Part shown: positions 17,320-26,437 of the stretch, in pieces | Layout: every line of letters starts with the position of its first letter | Position numbering within the stretch: the first letter of the stretch is position 1 | Origin: Salirhabdus sp. Marseille-P4669 | GTDB lineage: Bacteria; Bacillota; Bacilli; Bacillales; Alkalibacillaceae | Reading direction: 5' to 3' | Assembly (NCBI RefSeq): GCF_900240405.1 | Contig: NZ_OEQK01000005.1 | Span: 1 to 64,000 of the forward strand | Length of the DNA stretch: 64,000 bases | Position numbers and translations under genes: made by a program | Notes under the pieces: model-generated | What the model was told of the DNA's origin: nothing | Database searches by the model: none | Seen by the model: only the letters and a program-made list of their open reading frames with translations

Positions 17320-18219
17320 ATGTATCAAGAATTTGAATTTCGTCTTTGTCACTTGCATCGAGTAAGATGGGTTGGTAGAAAGCGTATGTGGCAGTGGTTA
17401 AAGCTTGACCCAACCTTAAACAATATGTATAACCTCAACTTAAATGACCTTCAAACACAGTTTTCTTTCCCCCGTAATCAAGCCATTGATGTATTATCAG
17501 ATTTACACTCTAGTGAACTGAGATCCTCTGTAGAAAAAGATCTTCGCGACTTCAACGTATTACTTATTACCCATAGTAATTATCCTGTCTTGTTAAAACA
17601 AATTCCAGATCCACCGTTGTTGTTATATATGTGGGGAAATCCTGAAATTCTAACCGAAAGCCCCAAAATAAGTGTAATCGGAACGAGAAACTACTCGAAT
17701 GAGGCAGCAAAAAAGGTGGATTTTCTTCTGGAACCTTTAATTAAACAAAACTGGGTTATTGTAAGTGGCATGGCCAAAGGGGTTGATACAATGGCCCATA
17801 AAGCGGCAATATATTACCAGGGTAAAACGATTGGTGTATTAGGATTTGGCTTTCATCATATTTATCCTAAGGAAAATGCACAACTTATGAAGCATATTCG
17901 AACCCATCATTTACTCGTTTCGGAATATCCCCCAAATATGCCCCCACGTAAATGGCATTTCCCAGAAAGGAATCGGATTATAAGTGGTTTATCCTTTGGG
18001 AGTTTAATAATAGAAGCAAAAGAGAGGAGTGGTACTTTTATAACGGCTGAGCAGGCCTTGGAGCAAGGTCGGGAAGTATTTGTTGTACCTGGTTCTATTT
18101 TTCTTCCTCAAACTGCCGGTTGTCACTTGTTGCTAAAGGAAGGGGCTGAACTAATTACGGATTCTAAGGATATTATAGAGTCATGGAATACACGAAGGAA
18201 AACATTAAACTTCTTGTAA
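17320..18219 (+). CDS. dprA: DNA processing protein DprA (Smf)
   Basis: DprA protects incoming single-stranded DNA and loads RecA during natural transformation. The 299 residues have a short helical N-terminal region and the extended Rossmann domain (about 80-285) with ISVIGTRNYS, VSGMAKGVDTMAHKAAI, NRIISGLSFGSLIIEAKERSGT and EQGREVFVVPGS. The C-terminal winged-helix domain of longer homologs is absent, as in B. subtilis. AGAAAGG lies 9 bases before ATG 17320. It stands alone between the sucD terminator and a long gap. Confidence 0.96.
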   Translation: MYQEFEFRLCHLHRVRWVGRKRMWQWLKLDPTLNNMYNLNLNDLQTQFSFPRNQAIDVLSDLHSSELRSSVEKDLRDFNVLLITHSNYPVLLKQIPDPPLLLYMWGNPEILTESPKISVIGTRNYSNEAAKKVDFLLEPLIKQNWVIVSGMAKGVDTMAHKAAIYYQGKTIGVLGFGFHHIYPKENAQLMKHIRTHHLLVSEYPPNMPPRKWHFPERNRIISGLSFGSLIIEAKERSGTFITAEQALEQGREVFVVPGSIFLPQTAGCHLLLKEGAELITDSKDIIESWNTRRKTLNFL

Positions 18220-18609
18220 TAACGGAAGTCTAAATTGGTCTAAAAGTTCTTACTCAAGCGTAAATTTGAAACACTATCCAAAAAATAATTTTTCTTCTCT
18301 TTTTTAACCAAATAGAAGTTGACAGAATAAGTTCCATAACGGATGCTAGCTTCTCCATAAATAATGGGGGAAAGTATTGAAATAATTAGTATCTAGGCGG
18401 TATTGTCAAGGATGTAAATATTAATAGAATTTTTTAAAAATTTAGGTTTTAAACACTTAGAATACAATCAATTCTGGTGGTTAATTATGGGGAAAGCGAA
18501 AAATATCGTTTGACAAATGTAGTACATGTATTTAATAATAGGGAAGATTTAAGAATCACAACCAATAAATTAAAAGAAAAAGAGAAATCCCTCTTAGGAG
18601 GATGTATAT
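18220..18609 (+). promoter_or_regulatory. dprA-topA gap with a sigma-A promoter for topA
   Basis: No gene is evident in this AT-rich gap of 390 bases. A promoter reads TTGACA (18510-18515), 17 bases, TAATAA (18533-18538). Its transcript would have a leader of about 65 bases ending in TAGGAGGATG before topA. No convincing terminator follows dprA. A second TTGACA near 18318 lacks a fitting -10. Confidence 0.65.
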
Positions 18610-20685
18610 ATGGCGGATTATCTAGTTATTGTAGAATCACCAGCTAAAGCAAAAACAATAGAGCGTTACTTAGGAAAAAAATATAAAGTAAAAGCTTCAA
18701 TGGGACATGTAATTGACCTACCCAAGAGTCAAATGGGTGTGGACGTTGAAAAAAACTACGAGTTAAAGTATATTACAATTCGTGGAAAAGGTCCGGTATT
18801 AAAAGAATTAAAAACAGCAGCAAAAAAAGCGAAGAAAATTTATTTAGCAGCTGACCCCGATCGTGAAGGAGAAGCAATTGCTTGGCATTTAGCGAAGAGT
18901 CTTGGGGTTGATGTCGATTCTGATTGTCGTGTTGTATTTAACGAAATTACGAAAGATGCAATTAAGGAATCTTTTAAACATCCACGTAAAATTGATATGG
19001 ACTTAGTAGATGCCCAACAAGCAAGAAGAGTGTTAGATAGGCTAGTAGGATACAACATTAGTCCATTATTATGGAAAAAAGTAAAAAAAGGGTTAAGTGC
19101 AGGAAGAGTTCAATCAGTTGCTGTACGACTCATCATTGATCGAGAAAAGGAAATACAAAATTTTGAGCCAGAAGAATATTGGTCTATTGAAGCCGATTTT
19201 GCTAAGAATAAATCAACTTTTCAAGGTTCTTTTTATGGTGTAGACGGGAAAAAGCTACCGTTAGCTTCCAAAACTGAAGTAGATGCGATTTTAAATAAGC
19301 TAAATGACAACGATTATAAAGTAGATAAAGTAAACAAACGGGAGCGCAAACGCAACCCTGCACCACCATTTACAACGTCATCTTTACAACAAGAAGCGGC
19401 GAGAAAACTTAATTTTAGAGCACGGAAAACGATGATGCTAGCACAGCAATTATATGAGGGAATTGATTTAGGCAAAAAAGAAGGTACAGTCGGTTTAATT
19501 ACGTATATGCGTACAGACTCTACTCGAATTTCCAATACAGCTCAACAAGAGGCAATGGGGTATATTGAAGAAAATTATGGTAAAGAGTTTATTGGGAAGT
19601 ATACAAAGAAAAACGATGGAGAAAGAGCACAGGATGCACACGAAGCGATTCGTCCAACGTCAGCGATGCGAACACCTAATTCTCTTAAAAATATACTTTC
19701 ACGAGATCAATTACGACTTTATAAATTAATTTGGGAACGATTTTTAGCTAGCCAAATGGCTCCTGCAATACTTGATACAGTTACAGCACATATTCTAAAT
19801 AATGGTGTGGAATTTCGTGCGACAGGCTCTCAAATTAAATTTAAGGGATTTATGAAGGTATATGTGGAGGGCCAGGATGACGAAAAGAAAGAAGAGAATA
19901 AGCTTCTACCTCCTTTAGAAGAAGGAGAGAAAATCAAAGTTACGAAAATGGAACCAAATCAGCACTTTACCCAACCACCTCCAAGATATACAGAGGCTCG
20001 TTTAGTTAAAACCTTAGAGGAATTGGGTATTGGACGTCCGTCTACATATGCTCCAACTTTAGATACCATTCAAAGAAGGGGTTATGTAGCATTAGATAAT
20101 CGACGGTTTGTTCCAACAGAGCTTGGTGAAATTGTTATTGAAATATTACTGGAGTATTTTCCGGAAATTATTGATGTAGAATTCACTGTAAAGATGGAAA
20201 ACGATTTAGATAGCATTGAAGAAGGAAAAAGAGAATGGATTAAAATTATTGATGAATTCTACAATGGCTTCGAAAAACGTCTGGTAAAAGCAGAAGAAGA
20301 AATGGAAAAAATAGAAATACGTGATGAACCCGCAGGAGAAGACTGTGAGAACTGCGGGCATGAAATGGTTTATAAAATGGGACGATATGGGAAGTTTCTG
20401 GCATGCTCCAACTTTCCAGAATGTCGGAATACTAAACCAATTCTAAAAGATATTGGAGTAAAATGCCCGAAATGTAAAGAAGGAAACATTGTAGAAAGAA
20501 AATCGAAAAAACGCCGCGTATTTTATGGCTGTGATCGTTATCCAGAATGTGATTTCCTTTCTTGGGATAAACCAATCGCAAGACCGTGTCCAAAATGCGA
20601 GGGTTTACTTGTTGAAAAGAAGAAGAAAAAAGGTACACAAGTTGAATGCGTTTCTTGTGATTATAAAGAAGAGGCGCAACAATAA
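18610..20685 (+). CDS. topA: DNA topoisomerase I
   Basis: TopA relaxes negative supercoils through a single-strand break. The 691 residues begin with the Toprim domain ([19 protein letters not shown]; metal-binding DPDREGE at 82-88), then the type IA core with catalytic Tyr299 in [14 protein letters not shown] and the [22 protein letters not shown] segment. The C terminus carries three four-cysteine zinc ribbons (from about 577, 618 and 660). GGAGG precedes ATG 18610. A strong terminator follows. Confidence 0.98.
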   Translation: MADYLVIVESPAKAKTIERYLGKKYKVKASMGHVIDLPKSQMGVDVEKNYELKYITIRGKGPVLKELKTAAKKAKKIYLAADPDREGEAIAWHLAKSLGVDVDSDCRVVFNEITKDAIKESFKHPRKIDMDLVDAQQARRVLDRLVGYNISPLLWKKVKKGLSAGRVQSVAVRLIIDREKEIQNFEPEEYWSIEADFAKNKSTFQGSFYGVDGKKLPLASKTEVDAILNKLNDNDYKVDKVNKRERKRNPAPPFTTSSLQQEAARKLNFRARKTMMLAQQLYEGIDLGKKEGTVGLITYMRTDSTRISNTAQQEAMGYIEENYGKEFIGKYTKKNDGERAQDAHEAIRPTSAMRTPNSLKNILSRDQLRLYKLIWERFLASQMAPAILDTVTAHILNNGVEFRATGSQIKFKGFMKVYVEGQDDEKKEENKLLPPLEEGEKIKVTKMEPNQHFTQPPPRYTEARLVKTLEELGIGRPSTYAPTLDTIQRRGYVALDNRRFVPTELGEIVIEILLEYFPEIIDVEFTVKMENDLDSIEEGKREWIKIIDEFYNGFEKRLVKAEEEMEKIEIRDEPAGEDCENCGHEMVYKMGRYGKFLACSNFPECRNTKPILKDIGVKCPKCKEGNIVERKSKKRRVFYGCDRYPECDFLSWDKPIARPCPKCEGLLVEKKKKKGTQVECVSCDYKEEAQQ

Positions 20686-20697
20686 TGGGGTAAACGT

Positions 20698-20730
20698 AAA
20701 AACCTTGTCCGTTTGTGACAAGGTTTTTAC
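20698..20730 (+). terminator. Intrinsic terminator after topA
   Basis: AAAAACCTTGTC (20698-20709) and GACAAGGTTTTT (20717-20728) form a perfect 12-bp stem with a 7-base loop and a terminal T run. Confidence 0.92.
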
Positions 20731-20777
20731 AATTTTGTGAAGAATGTAAAAACGTGGCAGGTTCGTTCGCATTTTAT

Positions 20778-20807
20778 TTGACATAGTGAAAGAGTTAAAG
20801 CTATAAT
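20778..20807 (+). promoter_or_regulatory. Consensus sigma-A promoter in the topA-xerC gap
   Basis: TTGACA (20778-20783), 18 bases, TATAAT (20802-20807): both hexamers are perfect. It would start RNA near 20814, about 190 bases before xerC. No gene with a ribosome-binding site follows directly, so it either gives xerC a long leader or makes a short RNA. Confidence 0.7.
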
Positions 20808-20944
20808 TGCTCAGTGGTAAGGTTATTTACTTGACAGATGGTGAAATAGATTGGGCAACACCTCGTATTTTTCGGTTTTCATTTAATGATAAAGCAATTA
20901 AAACAACTGCTTAAAATACAATTCAGAATTTTATAACAATTTCG

Positions 20945-20974
20945 TTGCATTTTATCTATTAAGTATGTTACTAT
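20945..20974 (+). promoter_or_regulatory. Proximal sigma-A promoter for xerC-hslVU-codY
   Basis: TTGCAT (20945-20950), 18 bases, TACTAT (20969-20974), giving a leader of about 20 bases to the xerC ATG. Just upstream, about 20921-20936, ACAATTCAGAATTTT matches the CodY box consensus at 10 of 15 positions, which would fit feedback by CodY on its own operon. That part is weak. Confidence 0.5.
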
Positions 20975-21001
20975 TTAATCGCTTCATGTGAGGTGGCCAA
21001 A

Positions 21002-21901
21002 ATGAATTTCCATCAATTCCAAAAATTATTCATGGAATATTTGCAAATTGAAAAGAACGCATCACCCTACACGATAACTTTTTATCAAGATGATCTTGAT
21101 ACCTTTTTTTTGTTTTTAAAAAGGGAAGGTATAGAAGATTTAAAAGAAGTAAATTATGCGATTATTAGGGTCTTTTTAACGGAACTTTATGAACAAAAGC
21201 TTTCGCGAAGAAGTGTATCACGAAAAATATCGAGTTTAAGAACATTTTATCGGTTTTTAGACCGAGAAGGATATGTAGAATCAAATCCATTTCTTAGTGT
21301 TTCATTGCCAAAGACAGAGAAAAAAATTCCCGGTTTTCTTTATGAAGAAGAAATTGAACGATTATTTTCAGTTAGTGACTTACATACGCCACTTGGTCAG
21401 AGAAATCAGGCTCTATTAGAATTGTTGTATGGTACGGGAATTCGAATTAGCGAATGTCTCAAGATTACTTTAGGCCATTTGGATTTTAGTATTGGTACAG
21501 CGTTAGTAATGGGAAAAGGCAGTAAAGAAAGATATGTTCCGTTTGGAGATTATGCAGAAAATGCATTAAAGCAATATATCGAGGATGGAAGACAACAGCT
21601 CTTATCGAAATCTTCAACTAGCACAGATGCGTTGTTTTTAAATGCTCGGGGCCAAGCGCTTAGCCCAAAGGGTGTACGTTATATTTTAAATGAGATGGTA
21701 AAGAAGGCGTCCTTAACGGTACATGTTCATCCACATAAGTTGAGGCATTCGTTTGCTACACATATGTTAAATGCTGGTGCAGATTTGCGTTCGGTTCAGG
21801 AGCTACTTGGACATGAACATTTGTCCTCTACACAAATTTACACACATGTGACAAAAGACCATTTAAGAAATATTTATTTAAAATCACATCCAAGAGCATA
21901 G
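21002..21901 (+). CDS. xerC: Tyrosine recombinase XerC (CodV)
   Basis: XerC acts with XerD at dif to resolve chromosome dimers. The 299 residues comprise an N-terminal core-binding domain (about 1-105) and the catalytic domain, with Arg148 (GTGIRISE), Lys172 (MGKGSKERYVP), His245 and Arg248 (HPHKLRHSFATHML), His271 (LLGHEHLSST) and nucleophile Tyr280 (QIYTHV). ATG 21002 is preferred over GTG 20993, because that GTG is part of the GAGGTGG binding site. First gene of the codVWXY-type operon. Confidence 0.96.
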   Translation: MNFHQFQKLFMEYLQIEKNASPYTITFYQDDLDTFFLFLKREGIEDLKEVNYAIIRVFLTELYEQKLSRRSVSRKISSLRTFYRFLDREGYVESNPFLSVSLPKTEKKIPGFLYEEEIERLFSVSDLHTPLGQRNQALLELLYGTGIRISECLKITLGHLDFSIGTALVMGKGSKERYVPFGDYAENALKQYIEDGRQQLLSKSSTSTDALFLNARGQALSPKGVRYILNEMVKKASLTVHVHPHKLRHSFATHMLNAGADLRSVQELLGHEHLSSTQIYTHVTKDHLRNIYLKSHPRA

Positions 21902-21970
21902 GAAATGATGCTAGTAGTTCGTTGCTCGATGGGTTAAGGTAATTCGGGAAGAAAGAGGTGTGAGTGAAGC

Positions 21971-22516
21971 GTGTCAATTCAGTTTCATGCTACAACAATA
22001 TTTGCGATAAGGCATAATGGGCAGTGTGCAATGAGCGGTGATGGTCAAGTTACAATGGGAAATGCAGTTGTAATGAAACATACAGCAAAAAAGGTTCGTA
22101 AAATTTTTAATGGTAAGGTACTAGCTGGATTTGCTGGTTCTGTTGCAGATGCATTCACACTGTTTGAAAAGTTTGAGAATTATTTGGAAAAATATAATGG
22201 AAACCTAGCTCGATCAGCTGTGGAATTAGCTAAAGAGTGGCGTAGTGATAAAGTACTCCGGAAACTAGAAGCAATGTTAATTGTTATGAATAAAGAGACA
22301 ATGCTACTTGTATCGGGTACTGGTGAAGTAATTGAACCTGACGATGATATATTAGCAATTGGCTCAGGAGGAAACTACGCACTAAGTGCAGGAAGAGCGC
22401 TTAAACGTTATTCCTCTGAAAAGACTGCGTCTGAAATTGCTCAAGCAGCACTTGAAATTGCAGGAGAAATTTGCGTATACACGAACGATAGAATTATTTT
22501 GGAAGTTCTAGATTAA
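21971..22516 (+). CDS. hslV: ATP-dependent protease subunit HslV (ClpQ/CodW)
   Basis: HslV is the double-ring peptidase of the HslUV protease. The 181 residues show [55 protein letters not shown] and [12 protein letters not shown]. The N terminus reads [12 protein letters not shown]: six residues precede the ATT that starts the mature enzyme in E. coli. The B. subtilis homolog also has such an extension and is reported to use an N-terminal serine; Ser2 here would allow the same. Start GTG 21971 has AGAGGTG upstream. It is 13 bases from hslU. Confidence 0.95.
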   Translation: MSIQFHATTIFAIRHNGQCAMSGDGQVTMGNAVVMKHTAKKVRKIFNGKVLAGFAGSVADAFTLFEKFENYLEKYNGNLARSAVELAKEWRSDKVLRKLEAMLIVMNKETMLLVSGTGEVIEPDDDILAIGSGGNYALSAGRALKRYSSEKTASEIAQAALEIAGEICVYTNDRIILEVLD

Positions 22517-22529
22517 GGAGGGGAAAGAA

Positions 22530-23927
22530 GTGAATAGGAAAAGCTTAACCCCAAGACAAATTGTAGATCGGCTTGATAATTTTATCATTGGTCAACAAGA
22601 TGCAAAAAAAGCAGTTGCGGTTGCGTTACGAAATAGATATCGCAGAATGTTAATGGACGAGAACATTCGGGAGGAAATCGTACCAAAGAATATACTAATG
22701 ATAGGCCCAACTGGAGTTGGAAAGACCGAAATAGCGCGCCGACTTGCTAAATTAGTTGGCTCACCGTTTGTTAAAGTAGAGGCAACAAAATTTACAGAAG
22801 TTGGATATGTTGGTAGAGATGTGGAATCCATGGTACGTGATTTAGTAGAGACTTCTGTTCGACTAGTAAAAGAAGAAAAAATGGCAAATGTAAAAGAACG
22901 GGCAGAGAAACTTGCCAATGAACGACTTGTTAAATTGTTGGTACCTGAAAAAAAGAAAAGCAGTTCAATGAAAAACCCTTTTGAAATGTTGTTTTCAAAT
23001 CAGCAATCGAATGATCAAGATAGTGATTCAGAAGACAAAACCGAGATTGAACAAAAACGTAGTCGAATTCGCCATCAACTAGCTCTCGGTGAACTAGAAG
23101 ACCATATGGTGACTGTTGAAGTAGAAGAGCAACAAGGTTCTATGTTCGATATGCTACAAGGGTCGGGAATGGAACAATTTGGTATGAACATGCAAGATGC
23201 ATTAGGTCAATTCATGCCAAAGAAAAAGAAGAAAAGAAGGTTACCAGTACGTGAAGCGAGGAAAGTACTAACACTGGATGAAGCGTTAAAGCTAATCGAT
23301 ATGGACGAAGTGACGCAAGAGGCAATTGAGAAGGCCGAACAATCTGGTATCATCTTTATTGATGAAATAGATAAAGTTGCCGGAAAAAATGAGTCTTCTC
23401 AAGCGAATGTGTCAAGAGAAGGTGTTCAGAGAGATATTTTACCAATTGTGGAAGGCTCCACTGTTGTAACAAAATATGGGCCTGTAAAGACAGATCATGT
23501 TTTATTTATTGCTGCTGGTGCATTCCATATGGCAAAGCCCTCAGACCTTATACCAGAGTTACAAGGGCGTTTCCCTATCCGTGTGGAATTACAAAAGCTG
23601 AGTGTTCGTGATTTTGTCAATATATTAACTGAGCCTTCTAACGCATTAATAAAGCAATATGTTGCATTATTAAAAACGGAAGGTATAAATGTAGAATTTT
23701 CTGACGATGCTGTAAATAGGATTGCAGAAATTGCATTTGAGGTAAACCAAGAAACAGACAATATTGGTGCAAGAAGGCTACATACCATTTTAGAAAAACT
23801 TATGGAAGACTTATCCTTTGAAGCGCCAGATATTAATATGGACCATATTAAAATAACCAAAGAGTATGTAGATCAAAAATTAAATTCAATTGTTAAGAAC
23901 AAGGATTTATCACAGTACATTTTGTAA
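22530..23927 (+). CDS. hslU: HslU ATPase (ClpY/CodX)
   Basis: HslU is the AAA+ unfoldase that feeds proteins into HslV. The 465 residues include Walker A GPTGVGKT (59-66), the pore segment [18 protein letters not shown], the inserted I domain (about 110-245, charged, with a methionine-rich stretch), Walker [10 protein letters not shown] (about 272) and sensor region [18 protein letters not shown]. The start is GTG 22530 after GGAGGGG. codY follows within 22 bases. Confidence 0.97.
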   Translation: MNRKSLTPRQIVDRLDNFIIGQQDAKKAVAVALRNRYRRMLMDENIREEIVPKNILMIGPTGVGKTEIARRLAKLVGSPFVKVEATKFTEVGYVGRDVESMVRDLVETSVRLVKEEKMANVKERAEKLANERLVKLLVPEKKKSSSMKNPFEMLFSNQQSNDQDSDSEDKTEIEQKRSRIRHQLALGELEDHMVTVEVEEQQGSMFDMLQGSGMEQFGMNMQDALGQFMPKKKKKRRLPVREARKVLTLDEALKLIDMDEVTQEAIEKAEQSGIIFIDEIDKVAGKNESSQANVSREGVQRDILPIVEGSTVVTKYGPVKTDHVLFIAAGAFHMAKPSDLIPELQGRFPIRVELQKLSVRDFVNILTEPSNALIKQYVALLKTEGINVEFSDDAVNRIAEIAFEVNQETDNIGARRLHTILEKLMEDLSFEAPDINMDHIKITKEYVDQKLNSIVKNKDLSQYIL

Positions 23928-23949
23928 AGAAATGATTAGGAGGATCATT

Positions 23950-24729
23950 ATGAAACTTTTAGAACGTGCAAGAATTATTAATTCCATGTTACAAACAGCA
24001 ACTGGTAAGAGTGTGAATTTCAATCAAATGTCTGATACATTACGTGATGTAATAAGCGCTAATATTTTTGTTGTAAGTCGTAGAGGAAAACTTTTAGGTT
24101 TTTCCATTAAGCAAGAAATTGATAACGAAAGAATGCAGCACATGATTTCAGAAAGACAATTCCCACAAGAATATACAGAAAACCTATTTAAAATTACGGA
24201 AACAACAGCAAACCTTGATATTGATAGTGAATTTACGGCTTTTCCAGTTGAAAATCGTGATTTATTTGAAAATGGACTCACAACAATTGTTCCGATTATT
24301 GGTGGAGGAGAGCGTTTAGGGACCTTAATCCTTAGTCGCTTACAAGAATCTTTTATTGATGATGATTTATTATTAGCTGAATACGGTGCAACGGTTGTAG
24401 GGATGGAAATTCTTCATCAGAAAACAGAAGAAATTGAAGAAGAAGCAAGAAGTAAAGCAGTTGTTCAAATGGCGATTAGCTCTTTATCTTATAGTGAACT
24501 AGAAGCAATTGAACATATTTTTGAAGAACTAGGTGGTAAAGAAGGATTATTAGTAGCAAGTAAAATTGCGGATCGTGTAGGTATTACGAGATCGGTTATC
24601 GTAAACGCATTAAGAAAATTGGAAAGTGCTGGAGTAATCGAATCTCGCTCACTTGGTATGAAAGGTACGTACATTAAAGTATTAAACGACAAGTTTTTAG
24701 TAGAACTTCGTAAAATCACAAACGATTAA
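23950..24729 (+). CDS. codY: GTP-sensing pleiotropic repressor CodY
   Basis: CodY senses GTP and branched-chain amino acids and represses stationary-phase, nutrient-uptake and, in B. subtilis, motility genes. The 259 residues have the N-terminal GAF ligand domain ([15 protein letters not shown] onward, to about 155) and a C-terminal winged helix with [40 protein letters not shown] (about 204-243). GGAGG lies 7 bases before ATG 23950; a reading from 23890 lies inside hslU and is rejected. It is last in its operon, before a strong terminator. Confidence 0.98.
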   Translation: MKLLERARIINSMLQTATGKSVNFNQMSDTLRDVISANIFVVSRRGKLLGFSIKQEIDNERMQHMISERQFPQEYTENLFKITETTANLDIDSEFTAFPVENRDLFENGLTTIVPIIGGGERLGTLILSRLQESFIDDDLLLAEYGATVVGMEILHQKTEEIEEEARSKAVVQMAISSLSYSELEAIEHIFEELGGKEGLLVASKIADRVGITRSVIVNALRKLESAGVIESRSLGMKGTYIKVLNDKFLVELRKITND

Positions 24730-24742
24730 TATTCATAATTGC

Positions 24743-24776
24743 AAAAAACCCTACTGAGCCATCAGTAGGGTTTTTT
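24743..24776 (+). terminator. Intrinsic terminator after codY
   Basis: Stem 24743-24757 (AAAAAACCCTACTGA) pairs perfectly over 15 bp with 24762-24776 around loop GCCA, ending in six Ts. It can work in both directions in principle. Confidence 0.95.
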
Positions 24777-25171
24777 AGTGTATAGAAACGGAAGATTTTA
24801 ATACGAGAGGAAGGTTTGTAATTTAGTAGCTTGTATCCATGTTGCATAAAACGAATAGAGCGCATGTTCTTGATAGGTAGTTCTATATACCTACTAAACA
24901 CCTATATAATAACCATTTTTTGTAATAAAAGGTTGAATATTGTAAAATGGGGCGAAATCACGAATTACAAATAATCCAATTGACCTAAAAAAAGTTTGTG
25001 ACTTTTGTATGAATATCTAAAAAAGATAAAATTTACTAATGTAATCAAGAAGATTTTATGGGATAATCTAATATGTACATTAACGACAAAATTATACAAA
25101 AACCATCAAAATAATACTGATATAAATATTGTGGTAAAAAAGATATATGTAAATGGAAGGAGTGAAACTTT
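24777..25171 (+). promoter_or_regulatory. Upstream region of the fla/che operon
   Basis: No gene is seen in these 395 AT-rich bases, which must hold the main fla/che promoter. Candidates are all imperfect: a TATAAT at 24905-24910 with poor -35; TTGTAT (25005-25010), 16 bases, TAAAAT (25027-25032); and a SigD-like TAAA (25123-25126), 15 bases, GATAT (25142-25146). A short inverted repeat TAGGTA/TACCTA spans 24874-24894. No CodY box was clear to me. Confidence 0.4.
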
Positions 25172-25570
25172 TTGAGCTTATTCGGAAATACGATTAGTGT
25201 TTTAAGTCAATCTTTAGATTATGCATCCTTAAAAAATCAGACAATATCTAACAATATTGCAAATGTAGACACACCGAATTATAAAGCAAAAGACGTTTCC
25301 TTTAAAAATGTATTAAATGAAGTGACATCCTCGTTTGAAGCAAAGCGAACTAACCCGAAACATATTGCTTTTGGAGATAATAATAAAAATTGGTCATCTT
25401 TTCATATTGTCGAAAAAGGTAATACTACTTATAATCATAATGGTAATAACGTCGATATTGATAAAGAAATGACAGACTTAGCAAAAAATCAAATTTATTA
25501 TCAAGCACTAGTTGATCGTCTAAACGGTAAATTTAATAGTTTACAAACTGTTATAAAAGGAGGTCGTTAA
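25172..25570 (+). CDS. flgB: Flagellar rod protein FlgB
   Basis: FlgB forms part of the proximal rod. The 132 residues have the rod/hook N-terminal motif (LKNQTISNNIANVDTPNYKAKDVSF) and a C-terminal helix (EMTDLAKNQIYYQALVDRLNGKFNSLQTVI) that packs in the rod. Start TTG 25172 has GGAAGGAGTG about 8 bases upstream. It opens the fla/che operon; flgC follows after 2 bases. Confidence 0.97.
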   Translation: MSLFGNTISVLSQSLDYASLKNQTISNNIANVDTPNYKAKDVSFKNVLNEVTSSFEAKRTNPKHIAFGDNNKNWSSFHIVEKGNTTYNHNGNNVDIDKEMTDLAKNQIYYQALVDRLNGKFNSLQTVIKGGR

Positions 25571-25572
25571 CG

Positions 25573-26028
25573 TTGGGAATCTTTCATTCTATTAATACAA
25601 GTGCAAGTGGCTTAACCGCTCAAAGATTACGCATGGATGTAATTTCATCCAATATTGCGAACGCAGAAACGACGAGAGCTACGCTCAATGAAAATGGAGA
25701 ATGGGAACCTTATCGTCGTAAAACCGTTGCATTTCAAGCAAGTGGACAGTCTTTCAACTCCGTTTTTCAAAAAGCATTAAATCAATCGTCCACTCCAGGA
25801 AGTGGTGTTAAGGTTTCTCAGATACGTGAGGATGAGGAGCCTTTTAAATTGGTCTATAATCCGAACCATCCAGATGCGAATGAAGATGGCTATGTTCAAA
25901 TGCCTAACGTTGACCCATTACAAGAGATGGTTGATTTAATGAGTGCTACTCGTTCGTATGAGGCAAACGTAACAACAATGAACGCTTCAAAAGATATGCT
26001 ATTAAAAGCATTAGAAATTGGTAAATAA
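25573..26028 (+). CDS. flgC: Flagellar rod protein FlgC
   Basis: FlgC is a proximal rod subunit. The 151 residues open with the rod signature (INTSASGLTAQRLRMDVISSNIANAETTR), with a middle variable part and the C-terminal motif GYVQMPNVDPLQEMVDLMSATRSYEANVT.MNASKDMLLKALEIGK. Start TTG 25573 has AAAGGAGG at the end of flgB, so coupling to flgB is likely. Confidence 0.97.
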   Translation: MGIFHSINTSASGLTAQRLRMDVISSNIANAETTRATLNENGEWEPYRRKTVAFQASGQSFNSVFQKALNQSSTPGSGVKVSQIREDEEPFKLVYNPNHPDANEDGYVQMPNVDPLQEMVDLMSATRSYEANVTTMNASKDMLLKALEIGK

Positions 26029-26042
26029 GGGGTTTCGAATCG

Positions 26043-26342
26043 ATGACAACAATTAATCCTGTTACACTAAATGCTATTTCAGAAACAACGAATACAAATA
26101 AAATATCCCCTTTCAAAGCACAGCAAAGTTTTGCTAATTCATTAAAAAGTGCGCTTGAAAGTGTAAATGAAGCACAAATTACTTCTGATCAAAAAACAGA
26201 AGCATTGGCTAAAGGTGAAATCGACAATTTACATGATGTAATGATTACTTCTCAAAAAGCTAGCATTATGCTACAAACAACTGTAGAAATCCAAACTAAA
26301 GTCATTGATGCTTACAAAGAAGTCATGAGGATGCAAATTTAA
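26043..26342 (+). CDS. fliE: Flagellar hook-basal body protein FliE
   Basis: FliE joins the MS ring to the rod. The 99 residues have the family pattern: a variable N terminus, SFANSLKSALESVNEAQITSDQKTEALAKGE, then NLHDVMITSQKASIMLQTTVEIQTKVIDAYKEVMRMQI. AAGGGG lies before ATG 26043. A 95-base gap separates it from fliF, and there CCTCC at 26401-26405 could pair with the fliF binding site. Confidence 0.96.
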   Translation: MTTINPVTLNAISETTNTNKISPFKAQQSFANSLKSALESVNEAQITSDQKTEALAKGEIDNLHDVMITSQKASIMLQTTVEIQTKVIDAYKEVMRMQI

Positions 26343-26437
26343 CGAATTATAATGGAAACATTATATCTTTCGTTATAAGAAATAGTTTTTTGAGTGTTAT
26401 CCTCCAAAAAAATTAGAAAATCATATCGGAGGTAGCT

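Larger units (their letters stand above)
20731..21001 (+). other. Gap between topA and xerC where trmFO is usually found
   Basis: Many Bacillales have trmFO here; no part of it is recognisable. A 35-codon open stretch (20807-20914) reads like protein (YLTDGEIDWATPRIFRFSF) but has no usable start and overlaps a promoter -10, so it may be a gene remnant or chance. Two promoters are annotated in this gap. Confidence 0.55.

Noticed and set aside
24716-24901. A minus-strand open frame of 61 codons after codY
   Set aside because: It reads back through the codY terminator stem and lacks a ribosome-binding site.
25123-25146. A SigD promoter directly before flgB
   Set aside because: TAAA-15-GATAT lacks the full GCCGATAT element and would start RNA at the ribosome-binding site; kept only as a weak candidate.
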